64,000 nt of DNA, taken from assembly GCF_019654975.1 (NCBI RefSeq), contig NZ_BPEW01000001.1, forward strand, positions 124,001-188,000, read 5' to 3'. Numbering within the stretch: the stretch's first letter is position 1; the number at the start of each line of letters is the position of its first letter. This DNA comes from Shewanella sp. c952 (lineage in GTDB: Bacteria; Pseudomonadota; Gammaproteobacteria; Enterobacterales; Shewanellaceae). Of the stretch, positions 35,815 through 44,345 are shown piece by piece. The position numbers and the translations under genes are program-made. The notes beneath the pieces were generated by a model. It had not been told where the DNA came from, searched no databases, and saw only the letters and a program-made list of their open reading frames with translations.

Positions 35815-35880
35815 AATAAACCAGTGCTTAGATGAAGAAAAGCCCTTAAGCTAACCAAGCGTTAATTCAAGGAGTGACAC

Positions 35881-36792
35881 ATGGTTAAGGTGATGGTAAC
35901 TGGAGCAACCGGTTTATTAGGGCGTGCAGTGGTGGCTGAGCTCGAAGCTCATGCTGATTTTGAAGTATTGGCCTGTGGTTACAGTCGTGCAGTGCAAGGC
36001 ATATACAGATTAGATCTGACGCACTGTTCTCAAGTGACAGCTTTTATTAAAACTCATCAACCGGATGTTATTGTTCACTGCGCTGCGGAGCGTCGTCCTG
36101 ATGTTTCTGAGCAAAATCCTGCCGCCGCGTTGGCGCTTAACGCTGATGCGACGCGCTCGCTTACCCAGGCTGCTAGTCAGTCAGGTGCTTGGCTATTATA
36201 CATTTCAACCGATTATGTTTTTGACGGTACTACGCCGCCTTATAATGAACATTCAGCGACTAATCCTGTGAATTTTTATGGTGACTCTAAGCGGCAAGGC
36301 GAAATGATTGTCACAGAGGCTAAGCAAGGTTTTGCTATTTTGCGTTTGCCTATTCTTTATGGCGCTGTAGAAACGCTGCCAGAATCTGCAGTGATGATAT
36401 TGCTACATCAGCTGCTTGATAAAAATGAGCAGCTTGTTGATGATAGGGCTGTGCGCAGTCCGACCTCTACTGCAGACATCGCTTGCGCGATAGTGCAAAT
36501 GATTCAGTTACAAACAGCTGGTGAACCTTTGTCAGGCCACTATCATTTTAGTGCTAGCGGCAGCATGAGTAAGTATCAGATGTTGTTAGCCATGGGCGAT
36601 TTGCTTGGTCTAAGTACCGAGCACCTCAAACCCGTGACCAGCCCCACAGATAGTGCAAAACGCCCCCATGATTGCAGCTTAAGTTGTGAGAGACTTGCCA
36701 GTTTATCGATTCAAAGCAACGTAATGTTTAACTCTGGAATTGAAAAAGCGCTGCAGCAGTCACCAGCGGCAATGGCTTTGCTCAAAAAATAA
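35881..36792 (+). CDS. RmlD/MAT2B-like NAD(P)-dependent sugar-nucleotide reductase family protein
   Basis: A 303-residue extended SDR protein. The Rossmann motif GATGLLGRAVV is at residue 7, with VIVHCAAERRPDVSEQNP and STDYVFDG before the active-site YGDSK (Tyr-x-x-x-Lys). The HCAAERRPD segment resembles the regulatory beta subunit of methionine adenosyltransferase (MAT2B), which belongs to the dTDP-4-dehydrorhamnose reductase family. No rhamnose or O-antigen genes are adjacent, so a biosynthetic role in dTDP-rhamnose is doubtful. A 14-bp gap separates it from the RegB-like kinase, so co-transcription is possible. Confidence 0.83.
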   Translation: MVKVMVTGATGLLGRAVVAELEAHADFEVLACGYSRAVQGIYRLDLTHCSQVTAFIKTHQPDVIVHCAAERRPDVSEQNPAAALALNADATRSLTQAASQSGAWLLYISTDYVFDGTTPPYNEHSATNPVNFYGDSKRQGEMIVTEAKQGFAILRLPILYGAVETLPESAVMILLHQLLDKNEQLVDDRAVRSPTSTADIACAIVQMIQLQTAGEPLSGHYHFSASGSMSKYQMLLAMGDLLGLSTEHLKPVTSPTDSAKRPHDCSLSCERLASLSIQSNVMFNSGIEKALQQSPAAMALLKK

Positions 36793-36806
36793 AAGAACAG
36801 TGATTA

Positions 36807-38120
36807 ATGATAAATTCAAAATTAAAGAATCCTTTTAGCAGCTTATTTAATAGTAATTTCGGTGCCACAGATCAGTTAGCCTTGCTGCGCATTGCTGGAT
36901 TGTTATTAAAGCTGGGACTGACGTTTTTTGCTGCAGAAACCTTTGGACTGTCGTTAAGCAGTCCTGTTTTGTATTGGGGCATGTGCCTCGAGGCTATGTA
37001 TTTAGCATTCACGTTTAGGTTGCGTGAGCCCATTGCCCGTACCGAGTCTGGGTTATTTATAGTGTTACTACTAGACACTATTTTTTGGATCTCCTGGCTC
37101 TATTTTACCGGCGGTGCTACTAATGCGTTTATCTCATTGTTGTTGTTGCCGATTGCAATCGCTGCAATCACACTGCCTAAGTGGGCTCCATGGTCATTGA
37201 CATTATTGTCGACTGTCGCCTATAGCTTGATGATCTTCTCAGTGCCTGAGAGCCAGATGAAGCATCACGGTATGGACATGAGCTCTCATTATTTGGGGAT
37301 GTGGTTTAACTTCCTCATATCTTCATTGGTACTGACGACCAGTGTGGCCTACATTGCACAACGCATGCGCAAACAAGATGTTGAGCTAAGCTTTATGCGA
37401 GAAGCTCAGTTGCGGCAGGAGAAATTGCTCGCTCTTGGCACCGCTTCGGCTCAAATGGCGCATCAGCTGGCGACTCCACTGGCGAGTCTGCGCTTGCTGG
37501 TTGATGAAGTTGTAGAGGAGACTCCTGCACAAGATAGCAACCTTAAGCCCATTTTGTCCGAGATGGACAGTGCCCTGCTGCGCTGTGAGCAAACTTTGCA
37601 TTCACTGCGTACAGCAACTGAGTCTATTCGAGAGCAAAAACAAACAGTACTTAGTGCTAATCAGCTACTGAATACCTTAAAGCAGCAAGTGCTGTTGCTG
37701 ATGCCGCAAGTGAAGTTGGAGCTAACACTAATGGACGAATCTAATGCAGATTCTCACATGGGTATTGTTACTGATGCTAGTTTGTTGCCAGCATTGATGT
37801 CACTAGTGGAAAACGCGGCGAGCGCAAGCTTGGCTGAAATTGGAGAGGAGCGAGTGAATGTGTCTGCATTGGTCGCTAACCAAGGCCATCGACTGAGCAT
37901 TTTAGTGAAAGATCATGGTGTTGGCATTCCTAAAAAAATGCATGCTCAGCTGGGACAAGAGTTAATTGAAAGCGAACAAGGCATGGGCATGGCACTGCTA
38001 TTAAGTCATGCCAGTTTTGAGCGCTTGGGAGGGAGGTTATTATTGGCTGGTCTTCCTGAAGGAGGCACTGTTGCTGAAGTGAGTTTTCCAATGCAGAAAA
38101 GCGTAGGGGCAACGACATGA
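36807..38120 (+). CDS. RegB/PrrB-type redox-responsive sensor histidine kinase
   Basis: A 437-residue inner-membrane kinase with six predicted TM helices in the first about 185 residues. GGATNAF (residues 102-108) corresponds to the quinone-binding GGATNPF of RegB. The H-box AQMAHQLATPLASLRLLVDE has phospho-acceptor His219. Cys260, in LLRCEQTL, sits where RegB has its redox-active Cys. The ATPase domain has VENAASAS and DHGVGIP. RegB/PrrB kinases control respiration and energy genes in response to redox state. It overlaps the RegA-like regulator by ATGA, so the pair is translationally coupled. Confidence 0.9.
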   Translation: MINSKLKNPFSSLFNSNFGATDQLALLRIAGLLLKLGLTFFAAETFGLSLSSPVLYWGMCLEAMYLAFTFRLREPIARTESGLFIVLLLDTIFWISWLYFTGGATNAFISLLLLPIAIAAITLPKWAPWSLTLLSTVAYSLMIFSVPESQMKHHGMDMSSHYLGMWFNFLISSLVLTTSVAYIAQRMRKQDVELSFMREAQLRQEKLLALGTASAQMAHQLATPLASLRLLVDEVVEETPAQDSNLKPILSEMDSALLRCEQTLHSLRTATESIREQKQTVLSANQLLNTLKQQVLLLMPQVKLELTLMDESNADSHMGIVTDASLLPALMSLVENAASASLAEIGEERVNVSALVANQGHRLSILVKDHGVGIPKKMHAQLGQELIESEQGMGMALLLSHASFERLGGRLLLAGLPEGGTVAEVSFPMQKSVGATT

Positions 38121-38653
38121 ACCGATTACTTATTATTGAGGATGATGTTGCATTGGCAGCAATATTAACCAGGCGTATGAGCAAGCAGGGATTTGAGTGT
38201 CAGCAGTGTCACGATGCCAGTCAAGGTTTGTTGCTAGCACGTCAATTTAAACCGACTCATGTGCTACTCGACATGAAGTTGGAGCAAGAAAATGGTCTTA
38301 AGCTTATCTCTCCATTACGGCAATTACTGCCAAATGTCATTATGGTGCTATTAACGGGTTATGCCAGCATTGCCACTGCAGTTGAGGCGATTCGCCTTGG
38401 CGCAGACAACTATTTGGCAAAACCTGTCGATACTCAAACTTTACTGAATGCACTTTCTGTCACTCCAGTTGATACCGTTGTCGAGGCTTTGCAGGAGGAG
38501 CCATTGTCAGCTAAAAGGCTTGAGTGGGAACATATTCAGCAAGTGTTAACAGCTAATAGTGGCAACGTTTCTGCGACGGCTCGGCAGTTAGGTATGCATC
38601 GGCGCACACTGCAGCGAAAATTACTTAAAAAGCCAGTGGTGGATCATCGTTAA
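38117..38653 (+). CDS. RegA/PrrA/ActR-type response regulator
   Basis: A 178-residue regulator. The receiver domain begins RLLIIEDDVALAAIL, with acidic residues and phospho-acceptor Asp52 in HVLLDMKLEQENGL, followed by LLTGYASIATAVEAIRLGAD and the conserved Lys in YLAKPVD. The C-terminal Fis-type helix-turn-helix, ANSGNVSATARQLGMHRRTL, matches the RegA/PrrA class. It should bind DNA when phosphorylated by the coupled RegB-like kinase and adjust redox-linked genes. Targets cannot be seen in this window. Confidence 0.9.
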   Translation: MNRLLIIEDDVALAAILTRRMSKQGFECQQCHDASQGLLLARQFKPTHVLLDMKLEQENGLKLISPLRQLLPNVIMVLLTGYASIATAVEAIRLGADNYLAKPVDTQTLLNALSVTPVDTVVEALQEEPLSAKRLEWEHIQQVLTANSGNVSATARQLGMHRRTLQRKLLKKPVVDHR

Positions 38654-38874
38654 GCTCTAGTTCAGCTCCAATTGCTTGCTCTGTACTTTGTGTTGTACTT
38701 TGTATTGTAGTTTTCACAGTTTTTAATTCTGTAAAGTCCGGGCTTTATCATGCTCGTAATGAATTATGCTAATAGTGCCTGTCATATTGGACAAACCTAT
38801 TGCGATATCGCTATGCTGAAGCAAGATAGTCGGTAACAATAATTATGATGACTCATCTGGATGTGGAGTAGCCT

Positions 38875-39852
38875 ATGACCAAAAATGCAGTTTTTAATAC
38901 TGATTCTTTTTTACTTGAAGATCCAAATGAACTTATCTCAACTGACAAATGGCAAAAAACAGTCAATTTGTTAGCCAAGCTTTTTGACGCTCCCGCCAGC
39001 TTTTTAGTGCAATATACCCAGAAAGGCTTTCAGATCACTATCGCCAGTGAGCAAGAGACTAATCCTTATCCCGCGGGTATTATTATTGAGCCCGAAGTTA
39101 ATATTTTTTGCCGTCGTATCGTTGAAACACGTCAACAACTGTATGTGAGCAATGCACTGTTAGATAGCTGTTGGGACAGTAACCCCGAAGTCTATAATGA
39201 TGGTTTTAGATCTTACTTAGGTGTTCCAGTATTTTGGCCTAGCGGTGAGCCGTTTGGCACCTTCTGCGTCATGGATTTTAAAGAAACTGATTACCAAGCG
39301 ACCTACCTTGAATTGATTCGTCATCTTAGAGATATTTTAGAATCGGATCTGTCTTTAATCGGCGCTTATGCCGAAATGCAGAGGTTGGCAATCACCGATC
39401 CTCTTTCTGGGGTAAACAATCGTCGCGGCTTTAATATTCTCGCAGAACAACGCATTAAGTTAGCTCAAAGAACAGAGAGCCAACTTGGGCTTTTATATTT
39501 AGATGTTGATAACTTTAAAGCGATAAATGATGAGCATGGTCATGGTGTTGGTGATGATGTGATCACCCTAATAGGCATGGTTTTAACTCAGTCAGTACGC
39601 CAGTCAGACGTGGTTGGTCGTGTTGGTGGAGATGAGTTTGTAGCGTTAGTGATGTATGACGTTAAAGAGGAGCTTGCTAGCGTAAAACATCGAATTGCAG
39701 CTGCATTTTGTTCTCATCATCAGCTTGAGCGGCTACCGGTATTTACTGTCTCGATTGGTATTACAGACGCTAGCCCTTCAGCTTCTATCGCTGAACTTTT
39801 GGATCTAGCAGATAGAGATATGCTGCAAAGAAAGCGTAAAGTGACCGATTAA
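38875..39852 (+). CDS. GAF-GGDEF diguanylate cyclase
   Basis: A 325-residue cytoplasmic protein. A GAF domain (about residues 30-165) contains PEVYNDGFRSYLGVPVFWPS and GEPFGTFCVMDF, typical of GAF folds. A GGDEF domain (about 170-325) has the intact active site GGDEF at residues 251-255. Five residues upstream is RQSD, a match to the RxxD inhibitory I-site, so the enzyme should make c-di-GMP from GTP and be product-inhibited. The GAF ligand is unknown. It stands alone. Confidence 0.92.
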   Translation: MTKNAVFNTDSFLLEDPNELISTDKWQKTVNLLAKLFDAPASFLVQYTQKGFQITIASEQETNPYPAGIIIEPEVNIFCRRIVETRQQLYVSNALLDSCWDSNPEVYNDGFRSYLGVPVFWPSGEPFGTFCVMDFKETDYQATYLELIRHLRDILESDLSLIGAYAEMQRLAITDPLSGVNNRRGFNILAEQRIKLAQRTESQLGLLYLDVDNFKAINDEHGHGVGDDVITLIGMVLTQSVRQSDVVGRVGGDEFVALVMYDVKEELASVKHRIAAAFCSHHQLERLPVFTVSIGITDASPSASIAELLDLADRDMLQRKRKVTD

Positions 39853-39857
39853 AAAAT

Positions 39858-39884
39858 CCCCGAGACAGAGGAGTCAGCTCGGGG
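39858..39884 (-). terminator. Rho-independent terminator of the TonB receptor gene
   Basis: CCCCGAG (39858-39864) and CTCGGGG (39878-39884) form a stem. On the minus strand it is followed by ATTTTTT, placed 48 bp after the receptor stop. Confidence 0.88.
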
Positions 39885-39932
39885 CAAAGATGGGCGCAGT
39901 GGAGTGCTCCCTGTTAATAACTCTGTTTGACT

Positions 39933-41984
39933 TTAAAAGCGGTATTCTCCTGTAACCCAAGCATTTAGTCCCGTTCCTGGCATGCGTTGACCAGGTGCCA
40001 GATCGCCTGCCATCACTCGGTTATAAGCGGCTAAATGGTCTTCATATTCCGTATCAAATAGATTGTCTACGCCGACTTTGACTAACCAGTTATCGGCATC
40101 AAAGCCGACAGAGATGTTGACTAAAGCGTAGCCAGCAGAAGTTTGCTCTAATTGAGATTCGGAGACATCGTCTTGAGCTGAGACTGCCAATGTTTCTATG
40201 CGAGCAGTCCAATTATTACGCTGGTAATTAACACCAACATTTACTTTTGGCGGACTTATCCTATAGAGATTATCGTCAATGTCTCTGCGTTCGCCTTTGA
40301 CGTAGCTGGCATTCATATCGACTAACCAGTTTGAACTGATCTGATAACTGGCCGTGAGGTCCATACCGTAGAGCTGTGCATCGACATTAGCAAACTGCAT
40401 AGGGTTGTCGTCACCCATCATTTTCGCCGCCATAATCACAGCGGGATCGGTTGCCGAAATACCTTGAATATAGTCATCAATACGTTGGAAAAAGATGCGT
40501 GGATTAAAGCTAAAGTTATCAGTTTGAAACTCACTGCCGAGCTCAATTTGATAGGCAGTTTCTAGGTCAAGATCCATCTGGCCTACATAGGTGCGCCCAT
40601 CCGCTAAACCGCCAGTAGACTGCATCGGCACCCATAAATAACGCTGTTGATAACTAGCGCTATCTTGCTTTCTCGCCAGCCCTACAATCCAGCTTAACTG
40701 CTCGGTTTGTGTATAACGGCCATTTATGACCAGATCGAGTCCTGTTTGTGATTGCGACCTGTCGGCATTGTTATATCGATCCATTAATACCTTTATTGCT
40801 GGCATAGAGCCTGCCATTGAATGATTCACTTCATCAGCATCGGTTTGATAATGCTTAACTCGAGCACCTAACTCCAATTGCCATTGGTTAATATCCTGCT
40901 GCCATTGGGCAAAAGCACTATAAGTGTTATCGATAACAGCATTGAAATTATCAACTTCGAACATAGGTTTTGTCGGATCGCTAATCACTGAGTTATGTTC
41001 ACTCAATTGGCTATCTAAGCCAAACAGCCAACTATTTTTACCGAAACTAAATGCGGCATCGTAGCTCTGGCTTTCTGCGTTGTTATAGCGGGCATTCATG
41101 GTTGGCATTTTCATGCGTTCGCTAAAGTTATCCATTCCATGTCTGGCATCGCTATATGCCAGGTGCCAATTCAACTCCCAATCATTGATGTCATGGTTGC
41201 CCTCTAGTTTGACTCGATCTGTTTTGATGAAGTCGATATCCATTGGCAGTGCAGGAGTGCCTGCATTCGTGGTTTCTAAATGTTGATATCCGATGGCGAT
41301 GGAGTCATTAGCGCTAGCGTCACCGAGGCGATAGCGGTATTGGCCGCCAAACATGTTCTTGTCATAAGTGGTGGGTGAGATGGTTTGAGCGCCACCGGTA
41401 GTGACATTCTCATTGCCGTTGAGTATATCTGCATAGACCAAGACAGCATGTTGGTCATTGGCAAAATTGCCTTTGGCACCAACATGGCTTCGCTGGCCAT
41501 TGTCTTGGTATTGGGCAGCGACTTTGCCGCTGACTTCATCGAAACTCGCTTGAGATTCAATCACCTGCACGCTACCACCAACAGTGTTAGTTCCTGCGGA
41601 TACCGGCGCAATACCGCGGGTCATCTCTAAACGCTCGGTTAGAATTAAACTGGCATAACTGAGAGGGGTATCCATGGCATTGGGACCCGCGCTTGATAGA
41701 GTCATGCCGTTGACTTGGGTGTTAACCCTATCGCCGTATAAGCCACGATATTGGGCGATACCTGTAAGAGGTCCGTTGCCATTGACTGACGCACCAGGAA
41801 GATTGTTAAGCAAGCCACTGATGTCTGTTTGAGGTGTAGCGGCCTCAGGGGTCACCGCACTGTAGCTGCCTTGGTGTTGTCCGGTGACTTCAATGACTTC
41901 AAAGCCGGCATCATCGGCGAACGAGTGTAACGGAAATAGCGCAGTAATGATGGAAAGTGAAACGAAAGATAAATGCAACTTCAT
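39933..41984 (-). CDS. TonB-dependent outer-membrane receptor, Met-rich (copper-receptor-like)
   Basis: A 683-residue beta-barrel receptor with a signal peptide ending at SFADD. A TonB-box-like FEVIEVTG and a plug domain follow, including LLNNLPGASVNGNGPLTGIA, YRGLYGDRVNTQVNGM and TRGIAPVSAGTNTVGGSVQV. The barrel fills the rest, ending in Phe (TGEYRF). Loops are rich in Met and acidic residues (SERMKMPTMNA, MAAKMMGDDNPMQF), as in the OprC/NosA copper-receptor group. A copper or copper-complex substrate is inferred. It is divergent from the cupin gene across a region with a perfect palindrome. Confidence 0.85.
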   Translation of the reverse strand: MKLHLSFVSLSIITALFPLHSFADDAGFEVIEVTGQHQGSYSAVTPEAATPQTDISGLLNNLPGASVNGNGPLTGIAQYRGLYGDRVNTQVNGMTLSSAGPNAMDTPLSYASLILTERLEMTRGIAPVSAGTNTVGGSVQVIESQASFDEVSGKVAAQYQDNGQRSHVGAKGNFANDQHAVLVYADILNGNENVTTGGAQTISPTTYDKNMFGGQYRYRLGDASANDSIAIGYQHLETTNAGTPALPMDIDFIKTDRVKLEGNHDINDWELNWHLAYSDARHGMDNFSERMKMPTMNARYNNAESQSYDAAFSFGKNSWLFGLDSQLSEHNSVISDPTKPMFEVDNFNAVIDNTYSAFAQWQQDINQWQLELGARVKHYQTDADEVNHSMAGSMPAIKVLMDRYNNADRSQSQTGLDLVINGRYTQTEQLSWIVGLARKQDSASYQQRYLWVPMQSTGGLADGRTYVGQMDLDLETAYQIELGSEFQTDNFSFNPRIFFQRIDDYIQGISATDPAVIMAAKMMGDDNPMQFANVDAQLYGMDLTASYQISSNWLVDMNASYVKGERRDIDDNLYRISPPKVNVGVNYQRNNWTARIETLAVSAQDDVSESQLEQTSAGYALVNISVGFDADNWLVKVGVDNLFDTEYEDHLAAYNRVMAGDLAPGQRMPGTGLNAWVTGEYRF

Positions 41985-42061
41985 AATAATGTTGTTATTT
42001 TGTTTTGTGTGCTGCAGATGGTGTCAGGATGGTTTATGACTGGCAAAGCTAAATCGGTAAT

Positions 42062-42080
42062 CTGCGACACCATGTCGCAG
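42062..42080. promoter_or_regulatory. Palindromic candidate operator between the TonB receptor and cupin genes
   Basis: CTGCGACA-CCA-TGTCGCAG is a perfect inverted repeat (8-bp arms, 3-bp spacer) in the about 300-bp divergent region 41985-42283. Its size and symmetry suit a dimeric repressor or activator site. I do not recognise the regulator, and no Fur-type box was seen. The rest of this intergenic stretch shows nothing else notable. Confidence 0.5.
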
Positions 42081-42283
42081 GTAAGTGGTTAAAGTTGCCC
42101 CATTGCAACACATTAATTTAGATTAGAGCTGAGTTGCTCCCATAGTGGATCTAGGTATGCTAGTTAATGTGTAGAGCGACAAAGTCAGCTTTCTAAATAG
42201 TTTTGCTAGTCCGCTGCTTCTAGTGCTTCGCTTATTTAGTTCAAAAAAGCTTATATGGATATCAATTAAAGGGAATATTTAGC

Positions 42284-42694
42284 ATGTTGAAACAAGTTTT
42301 ATTGGGATTAATGTTTGCAGCGACCTCTGTCAGTGCCGCCAGCTCGAAAGATTTGATCAAATCGACACACTCATGGAACGGCAATAAGCTACCCGCTTAT
42401 GCGTTAACTCAGCCGGAAGTCACAATCAAAGAGATAGTGATAGCCCCCGGTGAAAAGCTACCTTGGCACCAGCATCCAGTCATCAATGCTGGGATTCTGT
42501 TGAGCGGTGAACTAGTGGTACAAACTCGCGAAGGCAAAAAGTTACATCTCAAAGCTGGAGATACACTTATTGAACTGGTCAATACCTCTCATACCGGACA
42601 AAATATCAGTAACGAACCCGCTAAAATTGTGGTTTTTTATCTGGCTGAACAGGGTGAGAAAGTGACCATATTGGATCATGAACACAAGGATTAA
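42284..42694 (+). CDS. Exported cupin-domain protein
   Basis: A 136-residue protein with a signal peptide (QVLLGLMFAATSVSAASS). Its single cupin fold shows the metal motif G.KLPWHQHPVINAGILLSGE (cupin motif 1, His-x-His) and LKAGDTLIELVNTSHTGQN (motif 2, His). It is likely a small periplasmic metal-binding cupin of unknown reaction. It is divergent from the TonB receptor and 2 bp before the DUF3955-like gene, suggesting co-transcription. Confidence 0.87.
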   Translation: MLKQVLLGLMFAATSVSAASSKDLIKSTHSWNGNKLPAYALTQPEVTIKEIVIAPGEKLPWHQHPVINAGILLSGELVVQTREGKKLHLKAGDTLIELVNTSHTGQNISNEPAKIVVFYLAEQGEKVTILDHEHKD

Positions 42695-42696
42695 CC

Positions 42697-42906
42697 ATGA
42701 AGTTGTTGCAACAGTTTTGGCTATCAATCGTGTTGTTAGTTTTAGCGCTACTGGCATCGATTAGCTATCAAGTTATCGGTATATCAATTGATAGCAATGG
42801 CTTGTTGAACGAACCATTTGGATTAATCCCAGTAGCATGGCTTTGTCTGTTTTCAGCTATCTTTTCTGCGGCAGTGACCTTGCTCCGTCATAGCAAGCCA
42901 ATGTAA
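42697..42906 (+). CDS. Small two-helix membrane protein, DUF3955-like
   Basis: A 69-residue inner-membrane protein: TM1 about residues 7-28, a loop SIDSNGLLNEPFGLIP matching the DUF3955 pattern (Asp-x-x-Gly-x-Leu-x-Glu-Pro-Phe), and TM2 about 44-62. Function is unknown. It follows the cupin gene by 2 bp and should be made with it. Confidence 0.72.
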   Translation: MKLLQQFWLSIVLLVLALLASISYQVIGISIDSNGLLNEPFGLIPVAWLCLFSAIFSAAVTLLRHSKPM

Positions 42907-42926
42907 TAGCCTACTATTAACTCGTT

Positions 42927-43841
42927 TTAACTAGGACACGGATATTGTTCGAGATAACTTTGTGATTTTTGTTTGAGAAAATCGATAGCACTGCGGACTT
43001 TATGGCTTGGGTAATCTGATTGCAGGTACACCAATTGTAAAGGGATCTGCTCTGCGAGTTGATCGGCAAAAAGTACCACCAGTTCGCCTTGATTGACCTC
43101 TTTGGCAACATCAAACCAACTCTTATAAGCAATGCCCTGGCCTGCAAGGGTCCAATCTTTTATTACTGCACCATCGTTGCAGCTTTTATTGGCGATTACC
43201 GCAACTTCATACTGTTTACTCTTGTGGCTAAAGCGCCATTTTTGCCATGGCTCAACGCCTCTGTTGAGTACCAGTACTTGGTGTTGTGACAACTCTCTTG
43301 GATGAGTTGGCTGGCCATGTATTTTTAAATACTCAGGAGAAGCAACCGCGACTCTAGGCATCATCGCCAATTGACGGCGCATTAAGTTGGAGTCCTCCAG
43401 TTGACCATAGCGCAATGCCAAATGGACATTCTGGCCAATAAGATCAGTCATTTGATCAGCGAAATAGAGAGTGATTTTTAACTGTGGCGCTAAATGACAA
43501 AACTCATCGAGCCATTTACGCACAATATTACGGCCCAGATCTGACGGCAGTGAAATCCTCAATTCTCCTTTTAATTCACCACGATTATCAGCTAATGCAT
43601 TATTAGCACCCTCAAGCAATTGAATGGCTTTACGACCTGACTCAATAAAAAGTTGTCCCTCTTCGGTAAGAGTCATTTTCCGTGTCGAGCGGGCAAATAG
43701 CACGCAATCTAATTTCTTTTCTAAACGCTGCAGTGCGGCGCTCGCGGCAGCGGGAGTCATGGCTAGTTCACGCCCTGCAGCTGAAACGCTGTGAAGATCG
43801 GCAATGCGAATAGCTAATTTAAGATCGTTAAGGTGATACAT
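42927..43841 (-). CDS. LysR-family transcriptional regulator
   Basis: A 304-residue regulator. The N-terminal winged helix-turn-helix reads SVSAAGRELAMTPAAASAAL with the following QRLEKKLDCVLFARSTRKMTL, as in LysR proteins. Residues about 90-300 form the periplasmic-binding-like effector domain (GELRISLPSDLGRNIVRKWL). It is divergent from the VOC protein and OYE reductase genes across about 100 bp, which are its most likely targets. The effector may be an electrophile or quinone if it controls the reductase. That is inference. Confidence 0.88.
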   Translation of the reverse strand: MYHLNDLKLAIRIADLHSVSAAGRELAMTPAAASAALQRLEKKLDCVLFARSTRKMTLTEEGQLFIESGRKAIQLLEGANNALADNRGELKGELRISLPSDLGRNIVRKWLDEFCHLAPQLKITLYFADQMTDLIGQNVHLALRYGQLEDSNLMRRQLAMMPRVAVASPEYLKIHGQPTHPRELSQHQVLVLNRGVEPWQKWRFSHKSKQYEVAVIANKSCNDGAVIKDWTLAGQGIAYKSWFDVAKEVNQGELVVLFADQLAEQIPLQLVYLQSDYPSHKVRSAIDFLKQKSQSYLEQYPCPS

Positions 43842-43943
43842 ATCAAATATTTTTTGAAAATGATTTTAATATTAGCTCAATTATCAAAATAAGTTAACAG
43901 GTCTACACTGCTTAGCATCATTTGAATACTGAGATTACTGATT

Positions 43944-44345
43944 TTGGCAATCACATTTAATCACCTTAATTTACTCACCACTAAAAATAGCGATGCTATT
44001 CATTTGCTAACAGAAGTGTTGGGGTTAACCGATGGTAGTCGCCCGAGGTTTCCCTTCAAGGGACAATGGTTATATCAAGGTGATGAAGCCTTAATCCATA
44101 TTATTGAGTCTGACGAGCCCCAGTGCAGCATTGGTCATGTCGCTTTCGATACAGATATGAACTTAGAGGTATTAACCCAAAAGTTACAGCGCAGTGGCAT
44201 CAAATACAATGTTCGGCAGGTACCTGATAGCAAGGTTATACAGGTTTTCATCCGTGCCGATGAGGTGATATTCGAATTGATCACTATGGACACTTCAAGT
44301 CAGCAGAATTTCGACGTTTTTAGCCAACATCAGGAGCTATTATGA
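43944..44345 (+). CDS. VOC/glyoxalase-superfamily protein
   Basis: A 133-residue protein with the vicinal-oxygen-chelate fold: ITFNHLNLLTTKNSDAIHLL at the start (His metal ligand), IGHVAFDTD (second His) and DEVIFELIT near the end (Glu). This is the typical His-His-Glu spacing of small VOC proteins. Reaction unknown. The start is TTG at 43944. Its stop overlaps the OYE reductase start by ATGA, so the two are translationally coupled and may act on the same compound. Confidence 0.83.
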   Translation: MAITFNHLNLLTTKNSDAIHLLTEVLGLTDGSRPRFPFKGQWLYQGDEALIHIIESDEPQCSIGHVAFDTDMNLEVLTQKLQRSGIKYNVRQVPDSKVIQVFIRADEVIFELITMDTSSQQNFDVFSQHQELL

